Shown here in pieces: positions 35,796 to 48,353 of a DNA stretch of 64,000 nt. Each line of letters opens with the position of its first letter. Within the stretch, counting starts at the first letter, position 1. The DNA lies in the NCBI GenBank assembly GCA_921293015.1, contig OV121087.1, positions 3,794,501 through 3,858,500 of the forward strand, read 5' to 3'. The stretch comes from Phorcus lineatus (Eukaryota > Mollusca > Gastropoda > Trochida > Trochidae). The notes beneath the pieces were generated by a model that was given only the letters and a program-made list of their open reading frames with translations, ran no database searches and had not been told where the DNA came from. Both the position numbers and the translations under genes were made by a program.

Positions 35796-36700
35796 CAGAC
35801 AGACAGACAGACAGACAGATTTTATTGGTATATATGACCCGGAGACCAATAGTACAATGTAAAGTAGTTTTAACTAAACAGTGACAGCGCTACCATGTAA
35901 TATGAAAAACATTGTATCATTCAAATACAATTACATACAGATACATATGTATGTTTTGTTGACTAGATCTGTAACGGTTTATATATAAAGTAATAGGGAT
36001 AATTTGTATAACAGCTGCAAATCGTTGGTTGTTAGAAAACAGTTAAACTTTTCTTTTGTTGGTTGTTTACATAAGTATAGTGGTAGATATTTATATCTTA
36101 AACATGAATACTGAGCGCATTCTAACAGTACATGATAATCATCCTCGACGAGATTACAATGGTTACAGGTTACAATTTCATTATGTGGTTGTTTGGAGAA
36201 TCTTGCTGCTTTTATCTTAAAACCATGACCATTACATCTAAACATAGTTACAATTCTACGTAAATGGACGGAAGTTAGAGAAGATATATACAATTCAGGT
36301 CTAATAACTGTTTTGAATTCTGCATAATAACTAATACAGCTTGACGAACGAATATCATTAAACCATTCCTGTTGATATTATTATGTCTTTACACCTTTGC
36401 TTAAACAGCTTCATAAAGGAATTGCGGTCGCCAACATCTTGTGCGATCCAAACGTAGCCAAAACCACATTGAAACAAACATTCGCGCACAGATGAAGCCC
36501 AGTTTTTATCTCCCGTATCATCTAAAGACTTTAAAAGTTCGTAACTAATTCTCGATATTCTGTTAAGGGGTTGTCTTGTCAGCCTTATCCAAAACGATAT
36601 TGCTCTACAACGAGCATTAAGAAATAAGTGAGTATATCTATGACTAATATTGTAGATTTGATTTACTTCACGAGAGGTTTCTTTTGGCTGCAAACTGTTT
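35796..36700 (-). mobile_element. 5'-truncated LINE, third copy
   Basis: The right-to-left copy ends on the minus strand with CCAATAAAATCTG and a (GTCT)n run (35797-35819). Coding remains are at 36693-36358 and 36293-35979. Only the last part of ORF2 is present. Confidence 0.78.
35979..36693 (-). pseudogene. LINE ORF2 C-terminal remnant
   Basis: Minus-strand frames read AISFWIRLTRQPLNRIS, LFQCGFGYVWIAQDVGD, FMKLFKQRCKDI, then VHLRRIVTMFRCNGHGFKIK and CNHCNLVEDDYHVLLECAQY. They align with the ORF2 at 5689-9116 (YWVRLL, YGFGNVWQNQRIGN, FVELFKQRCIDI, RFRCSNHNLM, CPLC...EYHFCLVC). A frame change between 36358 and 36293 breaks it. Confidence 0.8.
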
Positions 36701-38559
36701 TAATGTTTGCCCTGTCTACTTTATTTTTGTTCTTCTGATAGCCATTTCACATTCAGTAACAGATTCTTTTTTCAAACTTTACTCGTTGGGAAATTTTCTT
36801 AAGCAACAAGAAACAAATAAAATGAATAGTGTTTCAATGATTTGTTTCATTCAATGTGACCATAGAATGAATCGTGAGTCATATTTGAATAAATTGTCTG
36901 TTTTTATATTGTCGCGGGGGTCGAACAAAGGCTTCGGATGTCCTGATTGATTAAAATTAATTAATTGTTGAGAAAAGTGAAAAAAGTTTATTCAACATGA
37001 TGACATAATGTTTTGGGATCATTACTGACATTACAATATTTTACATATATTTGTCAATCCGAGGAAATAAATCTTTGATATTGAATTGCAAGTCAAATTC
37101 ATAAACGTTTATAAGAAACGATGAAATATTTCATATATGGTCAGTTTTTCAAGTAAACCCAGTTGGTAACTAAAACATATGTTTATCAAGCACTAAATTC
37201 CTTGGCTATTTAATAATGGTAAGATAAAACGCCTGTCTTATATTTTAAACCAATAGAGTTATTTTACACTGGACATTCAAAATCAAGTTATAACCGACAT
37301 ACATGAGGCATCTATATAATAAGCGACATCTGAATGTTTTTTTCATGCAAATTTGCATTAGATACTTACGATCTTTTACAATGAAGCTACTGGTCTTTTG
37401 GAATTACTTGAAAATAATAATTTTTCTTCACTCGCAAGGTAGATTTTTGGATATCTGATCGTTAGTACCATTTAAAGCTACGGTTGATATTTGCATTTGT
37501 TGTATTAACGAAATAGTGGTGTGTGCTAGGGACTATAATGGTGGAATCAAATATCATTTGAAATATTGATATCTTTTTGTCACGAACGAACCAGGCTTAT
37601 GACTCTTTTAATCGCCTTTGATGACAAATATCAACCGAATTAGTTCGCAAATCTTTAATGTTAATAAACCTAATTATATCTAAGATATGTTTGTTTTGTT
37701 ATCACAAAAATTAATAAATTTAGTCATGCAAAAAGATTTTATTTCTGCTCTTACGATACTTTTACAGTTCTTAGATGTTGTTAAACTGAAACAATAAGGA
37801 AACTATATTGTGCCAAAAAATGCTAATAAACATTAGATAGTGGTTCATTTGGCTATATATGAATTATGATTAAGAAGTCAATTAGGTTAATTTATACGTG
37901 TAATGAAACTGGTGAAATGCAAATCGTTTAGTTTTAGTTTTTTGGCATTTCGTGAACAGGTCACTGGACATGGTGAAGTTACAAGAGAAACTCTATAAGA
38001 TTAGTGATTCAATCAACATTTTATCTATAGTAAACATGACATCTACCAAATATTGCCTTACTTGCTTTTCAACTTCTTTATTGAATTTGCATCTTGGGAT
38101 CTTTATGAAAAATGTATGCATTTGATTGTTCAAAAGGCGTATGGCATTTTAAATAATTTAATGTTTGCCGGATGATTTGGTTAACTCCGTCATTGCTGCA
38201 TAAACTGAGAGTAAAGTCTCTAAACTGAAGGGTGATTCGCTCCCCAACACAGTGACACGATTTGGGAGCCTATGTGGTGTCAACTTGGGTAAGAGACTTT
38301 CTTCCAAATATACTTCTTTTCATCCAACAGGAAATGGGAACTTGGCAATGAAGTTTTTCTTTAGATCATCATACTAGTAATTCCAAACTTAAAAACAACC
38401 CAGTCAATATTATTTAATTTCATTGAAATTTGTTTGTCAAATTCAGTTGTTGAAAGGGTAAAAGGTGGTTGGTTTTTCTACTACACAAACAGTTGTAGGT
38501 TTTATATTTATAGTGACTTTCCTTGCTATCAATTTGCTCATGTTCGCGAGAAGATATTA
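36701..38559. other. AT-rich stretch, nothing recognised
   Basis: No gene is recognised. Sequence near 37100-37170 resembles 17100-17170, so it may continue the long duplication beyond the LINE insertion. Confidence 0.4.
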
Positions 38560-41500
38560 GTAACAGTGGATAATGTTTTAAAACGGTTTTGTCCGATTTA
38601 ATTGTGAAAACGATCAATCCCCGTCCTTGGTGTGTGTAGTACCCCTTAACCCTTAACACCATACAGGGGTTCTATTGCCGGCTCGTGGCCGTGATCAATC
38701 ACATGTCAATTAGAGTAAGTGTTATCTATAGCATGTCTTAGTCAGAAGCGACCTCCATACATAAAGTTTGATGATTTAGCTATCAAATCCTTTTGATCTT
38801 AGAAAGCATACAAATCTCTATTATCTCCGACTATCTGAAAAGTGGAAGATGTTCTAATGATGTTGGTGATTCATAGGGTACATGTTTAAATATTTGTCAT
38901 GAATATAAGAAAGCTAGGGAAAAAGGAACTGACATACAAACAAGTTTTATCCTCTGCAATGTATGTCATGACAGGAAAGAATTGTGTAGTTTCGAAAAGT
39001 GTGTTATTGTTGATCAGCATTATGAACGGTATGTTTCTCTATAAAACACTAATCTGAACTTTACTTGTGAATTTTAGTCTTTTTATAAATATACATGTAT
39101 TTGAAAAACATTTTAAGTATCTTTCTTTTTCCGGAAATCGTAAAGGTGAAACATAATATGATACAAATTTATAATACATATATATGATTTATGTTTGTCA
39201 TCATCTTTAATCTTTTTCATTGATATCTTCATGGAGTCCTACCAATCTTTAAAGACCTCTTTCTAAGTTGGATTTGAAATTGAAGATATCACTTTACTTT
39301 CAATATACAGTTTATCCGAAATCCACAAACGATTTTGATTTGATATTTTGGTAAAGCTTACTTGGTTTCATTTAATCATCAAGAAAGCCAATATGAAGTA
39401 AATAGATAATTGACGATTCCTCAGCTTGTATATAGGCCAATCATTTGACAAGACATGTCGTCAAATGTTTAAATTTTTTCTTTAATTCAATTAAAAGCAT
39501 AGGATGAACCTTTGCAAAACTTGTTTTCATTAAGAACGATGGACACTTTAATATTTTGGTTTAGTTTGGAATCGACGTTATCCTCCCAAACAACTAGGAA
39601 AGGGAATTTTAAGAGTTTGTTAACATGTGAAGGAATTATTGAGTGGACTATCGAGAATTAGGTAATACAGTATTTGATGAGAATCGTATTTTCAATATTT
39701 AGCTTTAATTCTTTGAGAAACATGCAATGAGATACCGCCCACATAGTCTCTTAGTAATGACGTCTTTCAGTTTACAAATATAACATACATGTAATTAGTT
39801 TCTGAAGTAATTAGTTGTTGATTTGTTTGTTTTGAATTCTCAAAATGTCAGGTACACTTTAAAAATAGAAAAGAATGTCCTTTATGTAAAGGCTCATTTA
39901 TCAACACAAACTATTGCTGTCTGTTGATTAAAAATGCATGTATCAATTCATTCATATTATCATTTTGGAAATAAAACACAAACAGCAAATCAAGCAATCA
40001 CAAAAGGTCTAAGATTTATTGTCATTTTCTGCAGTGGGAATGCTTTGAGAATAAATGTCAAGTAATCAATACAATATAAAAACTTTCCTCATGTTCATAT
40101 GAAGTAGTCGTTTGGAAACACACTGACATAAACGTGATAATGAGAAAGAAATAAAGTTGTGGTTGCCGTATTAAAAAGTTTCATTTGGAACAATTGAGTG
40201 ATACATGACAGACATCTTCAAAATAAGAATTAATTCATCAGATTATTCATTTATTTTGCGATCATTGAAAAACATTTTATAAGGTATAATTTAATCCCAA
40301 TTGCAAATTGCATTCAGAACGCTAAACAAAACTGTTCCTGTAGTGAATATGTTGCTGCTTATCTTTTAGATACATAACAATGTCAAATGACATTATTATT
40401 ATCAGTCCCAAGATGATTTTCTAACTAATAGGGCTCACGCCCGCAGATTCCTGACTTGTTTTCCTACGGAGTGGTAAACAGTCAAATAACTTATATCATA
40501 CTTATATAACATAAACTGCTAACATTTCAATGATCAATCTAATACTATGTTACCATTGATGAGTCATAGCTACATATCAATAGGAAAATGTCAATGCTCT
40601 CAAAATGGTTATTTAATCCTGGACAATTCAGATTACCGCCAGTTAAAATAATCATATAGATGTAATTAATCACTAAATAACGCAAGATACGCTTTATGGA
40701 CCTGAAACAGACACCACCTTGTTTGAACACATAAGCTTTTCTTCTTTTGATTAACTCTTGAAGTGCATTGCCATTAAATTCTTTGCACCTTCATTCCTCA
40801 TCACTGGTCAGAAGTATATCAACCGATTTCAATAATTGAACTATATTAGAGATATAACTCTCATTCAAATATGATATTCAATAGTGAATGCTTGAATAAT
40901 TTGTATAATTTGCTAACATATGTTTAAATTATTAATGGTTTTAATAAAAAAAAAAGATCTACTCCATGAAGGCTTAAATGCATGCAAACAAAATGAAATA
41001 ACCTACTTATATGATTGTTGATATACATTGGAATTTTACTTAGTATCTTCTTTAAAAGCCAAATATAGAACAGATGATAGTTTTCAACAAAATAAAAATG
41101 GCTTTATACATGCACGAAAACGGAAATACCAGCCCACATAAAACAGTTAACTGATACAGGTATAACCCAATAATACAATATTAACGACAGTTTTAAATCT
41201 GGCCTTTTGTTCCTTTAGAGAAGTAATTATGAGTCAAAGATCTAGACACACCCCTTAAGTGTTATATTATCTACTTTTCAAACCAAATGTATACCTTTAC
41301 TGTCACTTTTCTGTAACGATCTGACATAGCACCTCGCCATGAGGTAGACATTGTATCCAACAGAATGGTCAAATGATAAATTTGTTATTTTTAAAGACAT
41401 GAGGAAAATTGTTTAAATGAAATTCGGTCTTATGATTGGAATAACAAAATCTCGCTCAATCACTTGGTAGACTAATTTACTCACTGAATGTAAATATAAG

Positions 41501-43170
41501 CGAATTTTTCAACCGATTCAAGGCATATTCCAACATAAAAAATTAGATAAATCACATACAAGTAGATGCGTTTGGGAAAATTGTTTTTCCTTCCCATGAA
41601 ACATTTCTCTATGGTTAGGGTCTGGATATTCAGTACATTATGTAAATGTCATTCTAAATTGACAAAGATGTTCATTTAACTAATTACATGTATCTAAGTA
41701 TTTTCTACTTTCACAATTCACATTATTCATATAGAGTTAGTTTTTTTATGACAAAAGATTGCACTGATTCAGAGTAAACATTCGATATCTATCAAAGTCA
41801 AAGTACGATCTCCACTGAAGTTATTAATTCAAATCCTCTGTGAATTATAGATTCAGTTCATTTATTAAATGCACTGTTTCATAAAAAAACCCATTTGACT
41901 TAAAAGCGGCTAAATCAAACACAGATGTGTATTTAAGTTCAAAGAAATATAAATTCCTTTTGATTCTGATCATCAAAGGGAAAAGTACAATGAGTAATCT
42001 GATTTAGAAAAAGTTCCTCGTGACTTTAGATATTGTAAGAAGAGACAAAGAAAATTGCCATTCTTGACAGATTAATTTATATTTATAGATAATGAGACTT
42101 GCCGACTAACCTCAAAGAGTAGAAAAATGTTTGGATTAATTTATTTTTATGAAAGGCCAAAATATTTGATAAAACATAATCATTTGCCCTATCACCTATG
42201 TTGAGGATGCTCATTTGATGATAAATGCAGCAAAATCTAACCGTAGACTAGTTTCTCTTACTATCTTTTCATATACGATTGTATCAGTGTTGCATTGCAG
42301 ATGTTGTTATTCAAATCATTTAAATAACTAATAAATAATAAATTAAGTTACTTTCAATCTTGTAACATTACTAAACATTATTATATAGTTTTATGAATAT
42401 CAAGAGTTTTTATAACTATTAATACCTTCATAACATGTTATACTGTGTTTCTTCCTGGATCAAGTTGATATCAAGAACCTAATTAAATGGTTTTTGATGG
42501 CTCGCATTATTCATTGTACGTGTCATTCGTTCAATCATTCTAAGGGTCCTTTCTATCATGGAGCTTAAGTTTGATACATATATTTTGTTGTGTCCGAATT
42601 GAATGTAAATCTCGAACTGCATTCTAAATTGATGTTCAACTCAGACACAATAAAAATCTACATAAATCTTAGGACGCCTGATTATTTATAGTACGATGTT
42701 AGTTTACAATTTTACGGTGTTATTGTCCAATCTAAATGTATTGCTCATTTTGCTACTTCAAATTGTCCAATATTAGCGTGTACATGTACATAATAGGACT
42801 GGAGGAAGAATTTGCATTATAGTAGATATTAGTTTCAATGGATGACACCATCAAAACGCCTTTGTCACATTCTGTTGTAAAAACCATCAATTTGTACCCT
42901 AGTGTGTGCAAAATGTCCCTTAAATAGGTAACAGGATACACCTACATTTGGGCTCTATTATTGGATTATTCCTGTGATGGATCACATGACAATTAAGAGT
43001 CATTGTTATCTATAGGAATGTTACGGTCAGCAGAGACCTTAATAGATAAGGTCTTGTGCAAAATAGAATAAAACTATTAAAATACGAATCTCGGTTATTT
43101 TTGACATTAAAATGCCAAGTTAAACAAATAAATACATTTACAAGAAAGTAAAGAAAGCATATTTACTTTT
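38560..43170. repeat. Diverged long duplication, copy 3 (partner 29440-33100)
   Basis: Partner of 29440-33100 (anchors given there), roughly 9-10 kb downstream in the same orientation. Similarity fades near 43.2 kb. A sub-block with CACAT...CAATTA...GTTATCTATAG occurs twice in each copy (29555-29610, 32795-32855; 38685-38745, 42965-43025), so there is an older duplication nested inside. Confidence 0.6.
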
Positions 43171-44557
43171 ACTTTGAAAATTATTTCGTGAAAATAAATA
43201 ATGTTATGCTTTCATGTATTTGTTCCTCTTCAAATTAAGCTAAATTGCAGGCTTCCGAGATAGACCCGGAAGATAAGTATCTAAATAAGCATTAACTTGT
43301 TTTTGTCTACTTGTTGTGATACGGAACATGTCACACTCGGTGAACGAGAAGGTGATGTCAAGCATAAGCACACAATTAAGACTGCTTAACTATCATATAA
43401 ATGTTTTGTTTGGCGTCAGTCTATACAGTGCCTTTTTAGACCAGCGATTTGTAAATACAATCATACAGTATGCAACATATACTCGATCTAAATCAAATTC
43501 ATACAAAACGTTAATTCTGGTAGGAGTTAAAACAAACACTATTTACTGAATGTTTCTCTTTCCTGGTTTCATCAGTAGTTTAATCATCAACGTTAATAAA
43601 AGGGTTTTCAAAAGACGTTTCTGGTCACTCATCTCACAGAAAAAATATTTGAAAACGCCTTTATTGAAGTCTTAATCGAACATTTTGTCAATTACTTATA
43701 CAAGTGCTTCTAATGTAAAGAAGCAGCTAACTTAACCGAGCTGTATCCCCCGCTACTAGGAAAATGTTTCAGGTGTTATATGATTAATCAATTTAAAATG
43801 CTTCCATGAATAGAATGGAATTAATGATCCCTAATATTATGTTGCTGAATATTTTATGCTGAATGTTTTAAATGATAAAATAAGGAAACGGAAAGCTACG
43901 TTTCGGATAAACTCACAAAATTTAAAGGAAATATGTTCAATAATATATCTGATCATAATACACATTCAAATTATAAACACATTGCAATGAGTTTAAAGAA
44001 ACCAATGTGCATGTATTCCTGGATCTTTGTGAATATGACATTTAACTAGCCAAAACGAGAAAATGCATTTTTTAGACATGATATGTTACACTTTTCTTCA
44101 AAATACACCACTTTTAAAAATATTTTCAATCCTTTATAAATGATAGCATCGTCATATAAAATGTCATCAAAATCAGATTATATATTGTGACTTATATAAA
44201 ATCGAGCAAATCACGAGTCATCGTTTAACGAAAATGGCAACATTTTACAAAGCTATAGTCAAAATTATTGATCATGACGTCTCTTCATGTAATTATTGAT
44301 GTTCACACCAACCTTGGTTAAAATCAGATAAGTAGTTTTAAAGTTTTGGGCCAGACAATATTCGAAACTGTTTACTGACATTCCAAACTTACCATAAAAC
44401 AAATTTCAACAAATTTTGAATTTTTAAAAATTAATAATATCATGCCTTCATGCAATTATGTATCTTACTACCTACAAAGAAATTAAATATTCCAATATTT
44501 TACAAACTATTTTATGAATTAGCTGTGTGAGTGGCATTCTAGAAGTTGTCAGTAAAA
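43171..44557. other. AT-rich stretch, nothing recognised
   Basis: No domain or repeat family was recognised; open frames are short and unsupported. Confidence 0.4.
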
Positions 44558-44744
44558 GGAAGACAAGGAATTTCATGGATTATCAACTTATTTACTGTAC
44601 AGATAGCGACGTTTCGGTATAGCTTCGTATAAGGTATAAGAAGCTATACCGAAACGTCGCTATATAAATGTATAAGAAGCTATACCGAAACGTCGCTCTC
44701 TGTACAATAAAGAAGTTGACAATCCATAAAATTCCTTGTCTTCC
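44558..44744. repeat. Large inverted repeat of retroelement tails
   Basis: The left arm (44558-44628) and the right arm (about 44670-44744) are near-exact reverse complements over about 72 bases: GGAAGACAAGGAATTTCATG against CATAAAATTCCTTGTCTTCC, and GCGACGTTTCGGTATAGCTTC against GAAGCTATACCGAAACGTCGC. Between them lies a partial extra copy of GAAGCTATACCGAAACGTCGC. Each arm carries AATAAAGAAGTTGA and belongs to the tail family seen at 3628 and 61405. Head-to-head insertion of two tails, or an inverted duplication, would give this. Confidence 0.8.
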
Positions 44745-45754
44745 TTATTTCAAGAATTATTGAACATGACGTATTGTAAGTTTTTTATGTATTGCCATGC
44801 CAAATTCAGATGATTCATTTTTTATTTTTCTGACGGACAGGGTTTAAAACAGTTTCCAAACAAAATCCTCACAGTCATCGCATTTTTGCCGAAATTGTCA
44901 AGATTTTACAAACATGTTTCAAAATCATGCATGTTTTCATTTTATAGAGTTATGGGATGGATATAACTTGTAACGAACGGACGGGCGGTGCTCACTTTAA
45001 TACCACTAGCAAATTAATTTGTTTGGAGGGTAACAAAAGAAGGTTGTCACAAAATATTATACTGCTCAGTTATAACGGTTTGTTCTAATTCTTTTGTAAC
45101 AGGTATTTATGTTAGAAATGGGAGAGTGACAGTCGTCTCTTACCTCATCTCTCCGTCCGCCTTGTCAAACCCACTCACTTTTGAAACATGGAGACAAACC
45201 CATTCAAATTAATGGGTACATTAATGCACCTTTGAAAGCGTACAATGAGGTAACGATGCAATGATAGTCCACCCAACAAATCTCTCCCTGTTCAAAAGAC
45301 CTCATTTACCAAACAAATTCACTTCGATAGTGATGAAAGTTTTACTATAATATTTTTATTTATATCGTTATGGCCTAAATGTCACGCATGTTCGTTTATA
45401 TATGTACGTTTATGTAATAATTCTTTACTTACCTGTCCTCTCTCTAGGATGATTTAAAGACTGCTAACAGTAAGTTAACCCATTCTCATTCAAAATGTTC
45501 AATGTAAATAAAGTTTGTGTCTGTAGAGTTGCTGAGGTGTTCCGTATTTCTTCAACAAGACCAGTTCCTACTATCAATTTCATAGAAACGTTTCTGAAGT
45601 CTTATACTCCCTTTTCCTTTTGTGTCCTTGTCAAAATGTTTTCATGTTAGACGTCCAAAGGAAAACAATTCTCCTTGTTGTCTATTGTAGAACTGACTGT
45701 CGTTTTTAGCTTTCTATCGATTACTCATGTAGTCATTTTATTTCCATTGTATCA
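44745..45754. other. Unassigned stretch, moderately GC-richer in the middle
   Basis: No gene is recognised. The block around 45110-45310 is less AT-rich than its surroundings but shows no motif I can name. Confidence 0.35.
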
Positions 45755-46080
45755 GCATCAGTGAACTTTTCCATCGAGTGAACAACTCCTGTTGTTAAAC
45801 TGGTCCCTGTGTTCTGAGATCTCTTGCGCTTTTTCATTGTTCGTTTGCTGTTTTAAGACCTTGTTCAGTTTTGCTGTTACCATTTGGATATTCTGTGCAG
45901 AATGTCTACTGAATTTGATGACAAGCTTGATTTGGTCTGCCACACGTTCGAAGGTTCTTCTCAGGATGGTCTACCTTCCCACATGAGTTGAATGAAAGTG
46001 TGATTCCATGTTTTCAGTTACCGCGATGCGTTCTCCTTTGAACACAAGCCCATAATGTACAGTGAATTAATCTCCGATCG
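45755..46080 (-). mobile_element. Fossil fragment of a Ty3/Gypsy-like integrase region
   Basis: Minus-strand reading shows short stretches that resemble the H2C2-type integrase zinc-binding region and the start of the integrase core of Ty3/Gypsy-type elements. The fragment is broken, with more than one break, and lacks any recognisable LTR, gag or reverse transcriptase nearby. It is an old relic. Similarity was judged from family knowledge by eye and could be wrong. Confidence 0.4.
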
Positions 46081-46488
46081 AGAAGTGTGGGTCACGCTTT
46101 TCAAGCTATCCTTATAAAATTATGATTAGAGTTTTCTAATTTGATAAAAAAATGGTTTATTTTCAAAACCATCGGCCGGACGTTTTTACAAAACAAAAAT
46201 ACATTTATAATGAGTATATGGTCATTAATTGTAAAGACGTAACTGTATCTTGCCACTTGGAAAATGCAAGTTTGCAATAAGCCCCTTGCCTTAATTTAAC
46301 TTACTGTCAACTATCAGTAATAATCTAATTTCACTTAGCTGCGGAGAACTCCAGTGGTCATGAACGTCCACGGAATTTCGCGCAGACACTCCTCATTTCA
46401 ATCCAGTCCAGTGCCTTCACGCTCTTTCGGAATAGCTTCAACTATTAGCAGACCTTCGGAACACAAACGGATAAATTACAAAAAAATA

Positions 46489-46578
46489 ATGGCGGGAACA
46501 AAAGCGGAGGGAAAGGGAAGACATTTGGCGACCTCTAGAAACACACACAAATGTCGGAAATCGTATGGAATAATTACG
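46489..46578 (+). CDS. Candidate first coding exon, unidentified
   Basis: ATG 46489 opens 30 codons, MAGTKAEGKGRHLATSRNTH..., ending exactly at a consensus donor, ACG|GTAAGT (46579-46584), in phase 0. The upstream 150 bases are less AT-rich than the surroundings and lack TE signatures, as expected of a 5' UTR. The peptide is basic and Gly/Lys/Arg-rich; no domain is recognised and no downstream exon was found. The element with TAATTA repeats starts 108 bases further on and would lie in the intron. Confidence 0.3.
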
Positions 46579-46691
46579 GTAAGTGGAACTAATCATTATG
46601 TCAAGGTAGAACTTCGGAAATATTCCAAATTTGTAAAACTTGCATTGTATACAGAGTAACAAGTGTTTACTATCTTATACAGTCACGTTTC

Positions 46692-47623
46692 TATGGAAGC
46701 GCATTACTGCCAGCTGTGAGAAAAATTGACAAAAGTTCTAATTAGATGATAGTTTCATCTAATTAGAAGATGATAGTTTAATCTAATTAGAAGATGATAG
46801 TATCATCTAATTAGAAGATGATAGTTTCATCTAATTAGATGATAGTTTTAACCAATAAGATGACAGTTTTATCTAATTAGATATAACTTTCATCTAATTA
46901 GACATTAGTTTCTTCATTGTATTCAAAATCTAATTTAGATGATATTTTGATCTAATTAGATGATATTTTAATCTAATTAGATGATATTTTCATCTAATTA
47001 GATGATACATTAATCTAATCAGATCATACTTTCATCTAATTAGTTAATATTTTCATCTAATTAGATGATCCTTTCATCTAATTAGATGATACATTAATCT
47101 AATTAGATGATACTTTGAAAGTATGATCTAATTAGATAATACTATGATCTAATTAGATGAAACTATGATCTAATTAGATGAAATATCATCTAATTACATC
47201 AAACAATCATCTAATTATTTGACACTATCATCTTATTAGATGAAACCATGATCTAATTAGTTGAAATATCATCTAATTACATCAAACAATCATCTAATTA
47301 GTTGAAACTATCATCTAATTAGATGAAACAATCATCTTATTAGTTGAAACTATCATCTAATTAGATGAAACAATCATCTAATTAGTTGAAATATCATCTA
47401 ATTACATCAAACAATCATCTAATTAGTTGAAACTATCATCTAATTAGATGAAACAATCATCTTATTAGTTGAAACTATCATCTAATTAGATTAAACAATG
47501 ATCTTATTAGATGAAATATCATCTAATTACATCAAACAATCATCGAATTAGTTGAAACTTTCATCTAATTAGATGAAAATATCATCTAATTTTTCTCACT
47601 GCTAGCAGCAATGCGCTTCCATA
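46692..47623. mobile_element. Inverted-repeat element filled with palindromic TAATTA satellite
   Basis: The termini match over 36 bases with three mismatches: left TATGGAAGCGCATTACTGCC..., right reversed TATGGAAGCGCATTGCTGCT..., both ending GTGAGAAAAATT. CGTTTC flanks both sides (46686-46691, 47624-47629), a 6-base target duplication. The interior (about 46738-47590) is a satellite of roughly 21-22-base units built on TCATCTAATTAGATGA. The spacer reads GATAGTTTC-like in the left half and GAAACTATC-like in the right half, so polarity flips near 47117 at TACTTTGAAAGTA. The whole 932 bases could fold into one long hairpin. No coding capacity. The superfamily is not established. Confidence 0.8.
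46738..47590. repeat. Satellite of near-palindromic CTAATTAG units
   Basis: About three dozen CTAATTA cores counted by eye, spaced about 21-22 bases. Some units vary (CTTATTAG, CTAATTACATC, CGAATTAG). CTAATTAG is a palindrome containing the TAATTA core that many homeodomain proteins bind. A higher-order unit of several monomers (ending CATCAAACAATCATC) recurs at about 47195, 47278, 47402 and 47526, showing recent unequal exchange in the right half. Confidence 0.85.
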
Positions 47624-48353
47624 CGTTTCATATCGAATCATTCAACGTTGTACCTGCAAAAATAATCGTTACAAATTAAAAGATTTCCTCTTGATTCGAC
47701 TTTTAAAATCGCTGTTTTGAAGACGGAGAGCACTTTATACCATGTCATTCGTGAAGTTTGGAATCAAATAAGAATATTTGTACTGGCGATAATAATGAAA
47801 TAATGTAAACAGTATTGATTAACAAGGTCGTAAAAAACGAGAGTTATTAGGCCGATTGAAAAAGGTTTAACGAAATAATGTAAAGCTTGGACGGTATGAA
47901 ATGTTAAACAAACAATCAACCAGGAACTAAAGCACACAGTTGATAAGTATGTCCATATGGGAGTTAATAACATCAGTTTTGTTTTAGTTCATCACAACAA
48001 TCACATTGGATCAAACAAATTAATCTCTTAAGCAATCGTGTTTGAGATTGATGCGTCTAGTATTAGATCCTGTGTTCCTACAACACTAACTTACATTGTT
48101 AATGGCTACTGCTAACAGTCTTTGATGATTATCCACATCCCATCTCATTGTTTTCAAAGTTAAGTGCTGTGTGAGATGTAAATTGTAGCTGGTTATCATC
48201 GCCTCCCTACCATACATACTGTAAAGTTCCGGCTTTTAGCTTCAGCTATTTCTATACCTTATACCAATATATTTGTTTTTAACGAAAGTGGTACTATTGA
48301 TAGTCTTGAACAACAAAGATGTTGTCGTATATATCCGATTTCCTAATTGTCAT
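47624..48353. other. Spacer, nothing recognised
   Basis: No gene, repeat or structured element is recognised apart from the target-duplication copy at its left edge. Confidence 0.4.

Noticed and set aside
29440-43170. A giant decayed transposon instead of segmental duplication
   Set aside because: No terminal repeats or coding remains recur between copies; the idea is kept open only as an alternative to be tested by a repeat search.
46738-47590. CRISPR-like repeat/spacer array
   Set aside because: Regular repeats, but there are no unique spacers, the units are palindromic, they flip orientation mid-array and they lie inside inverted termini in a eukaryotic genome.
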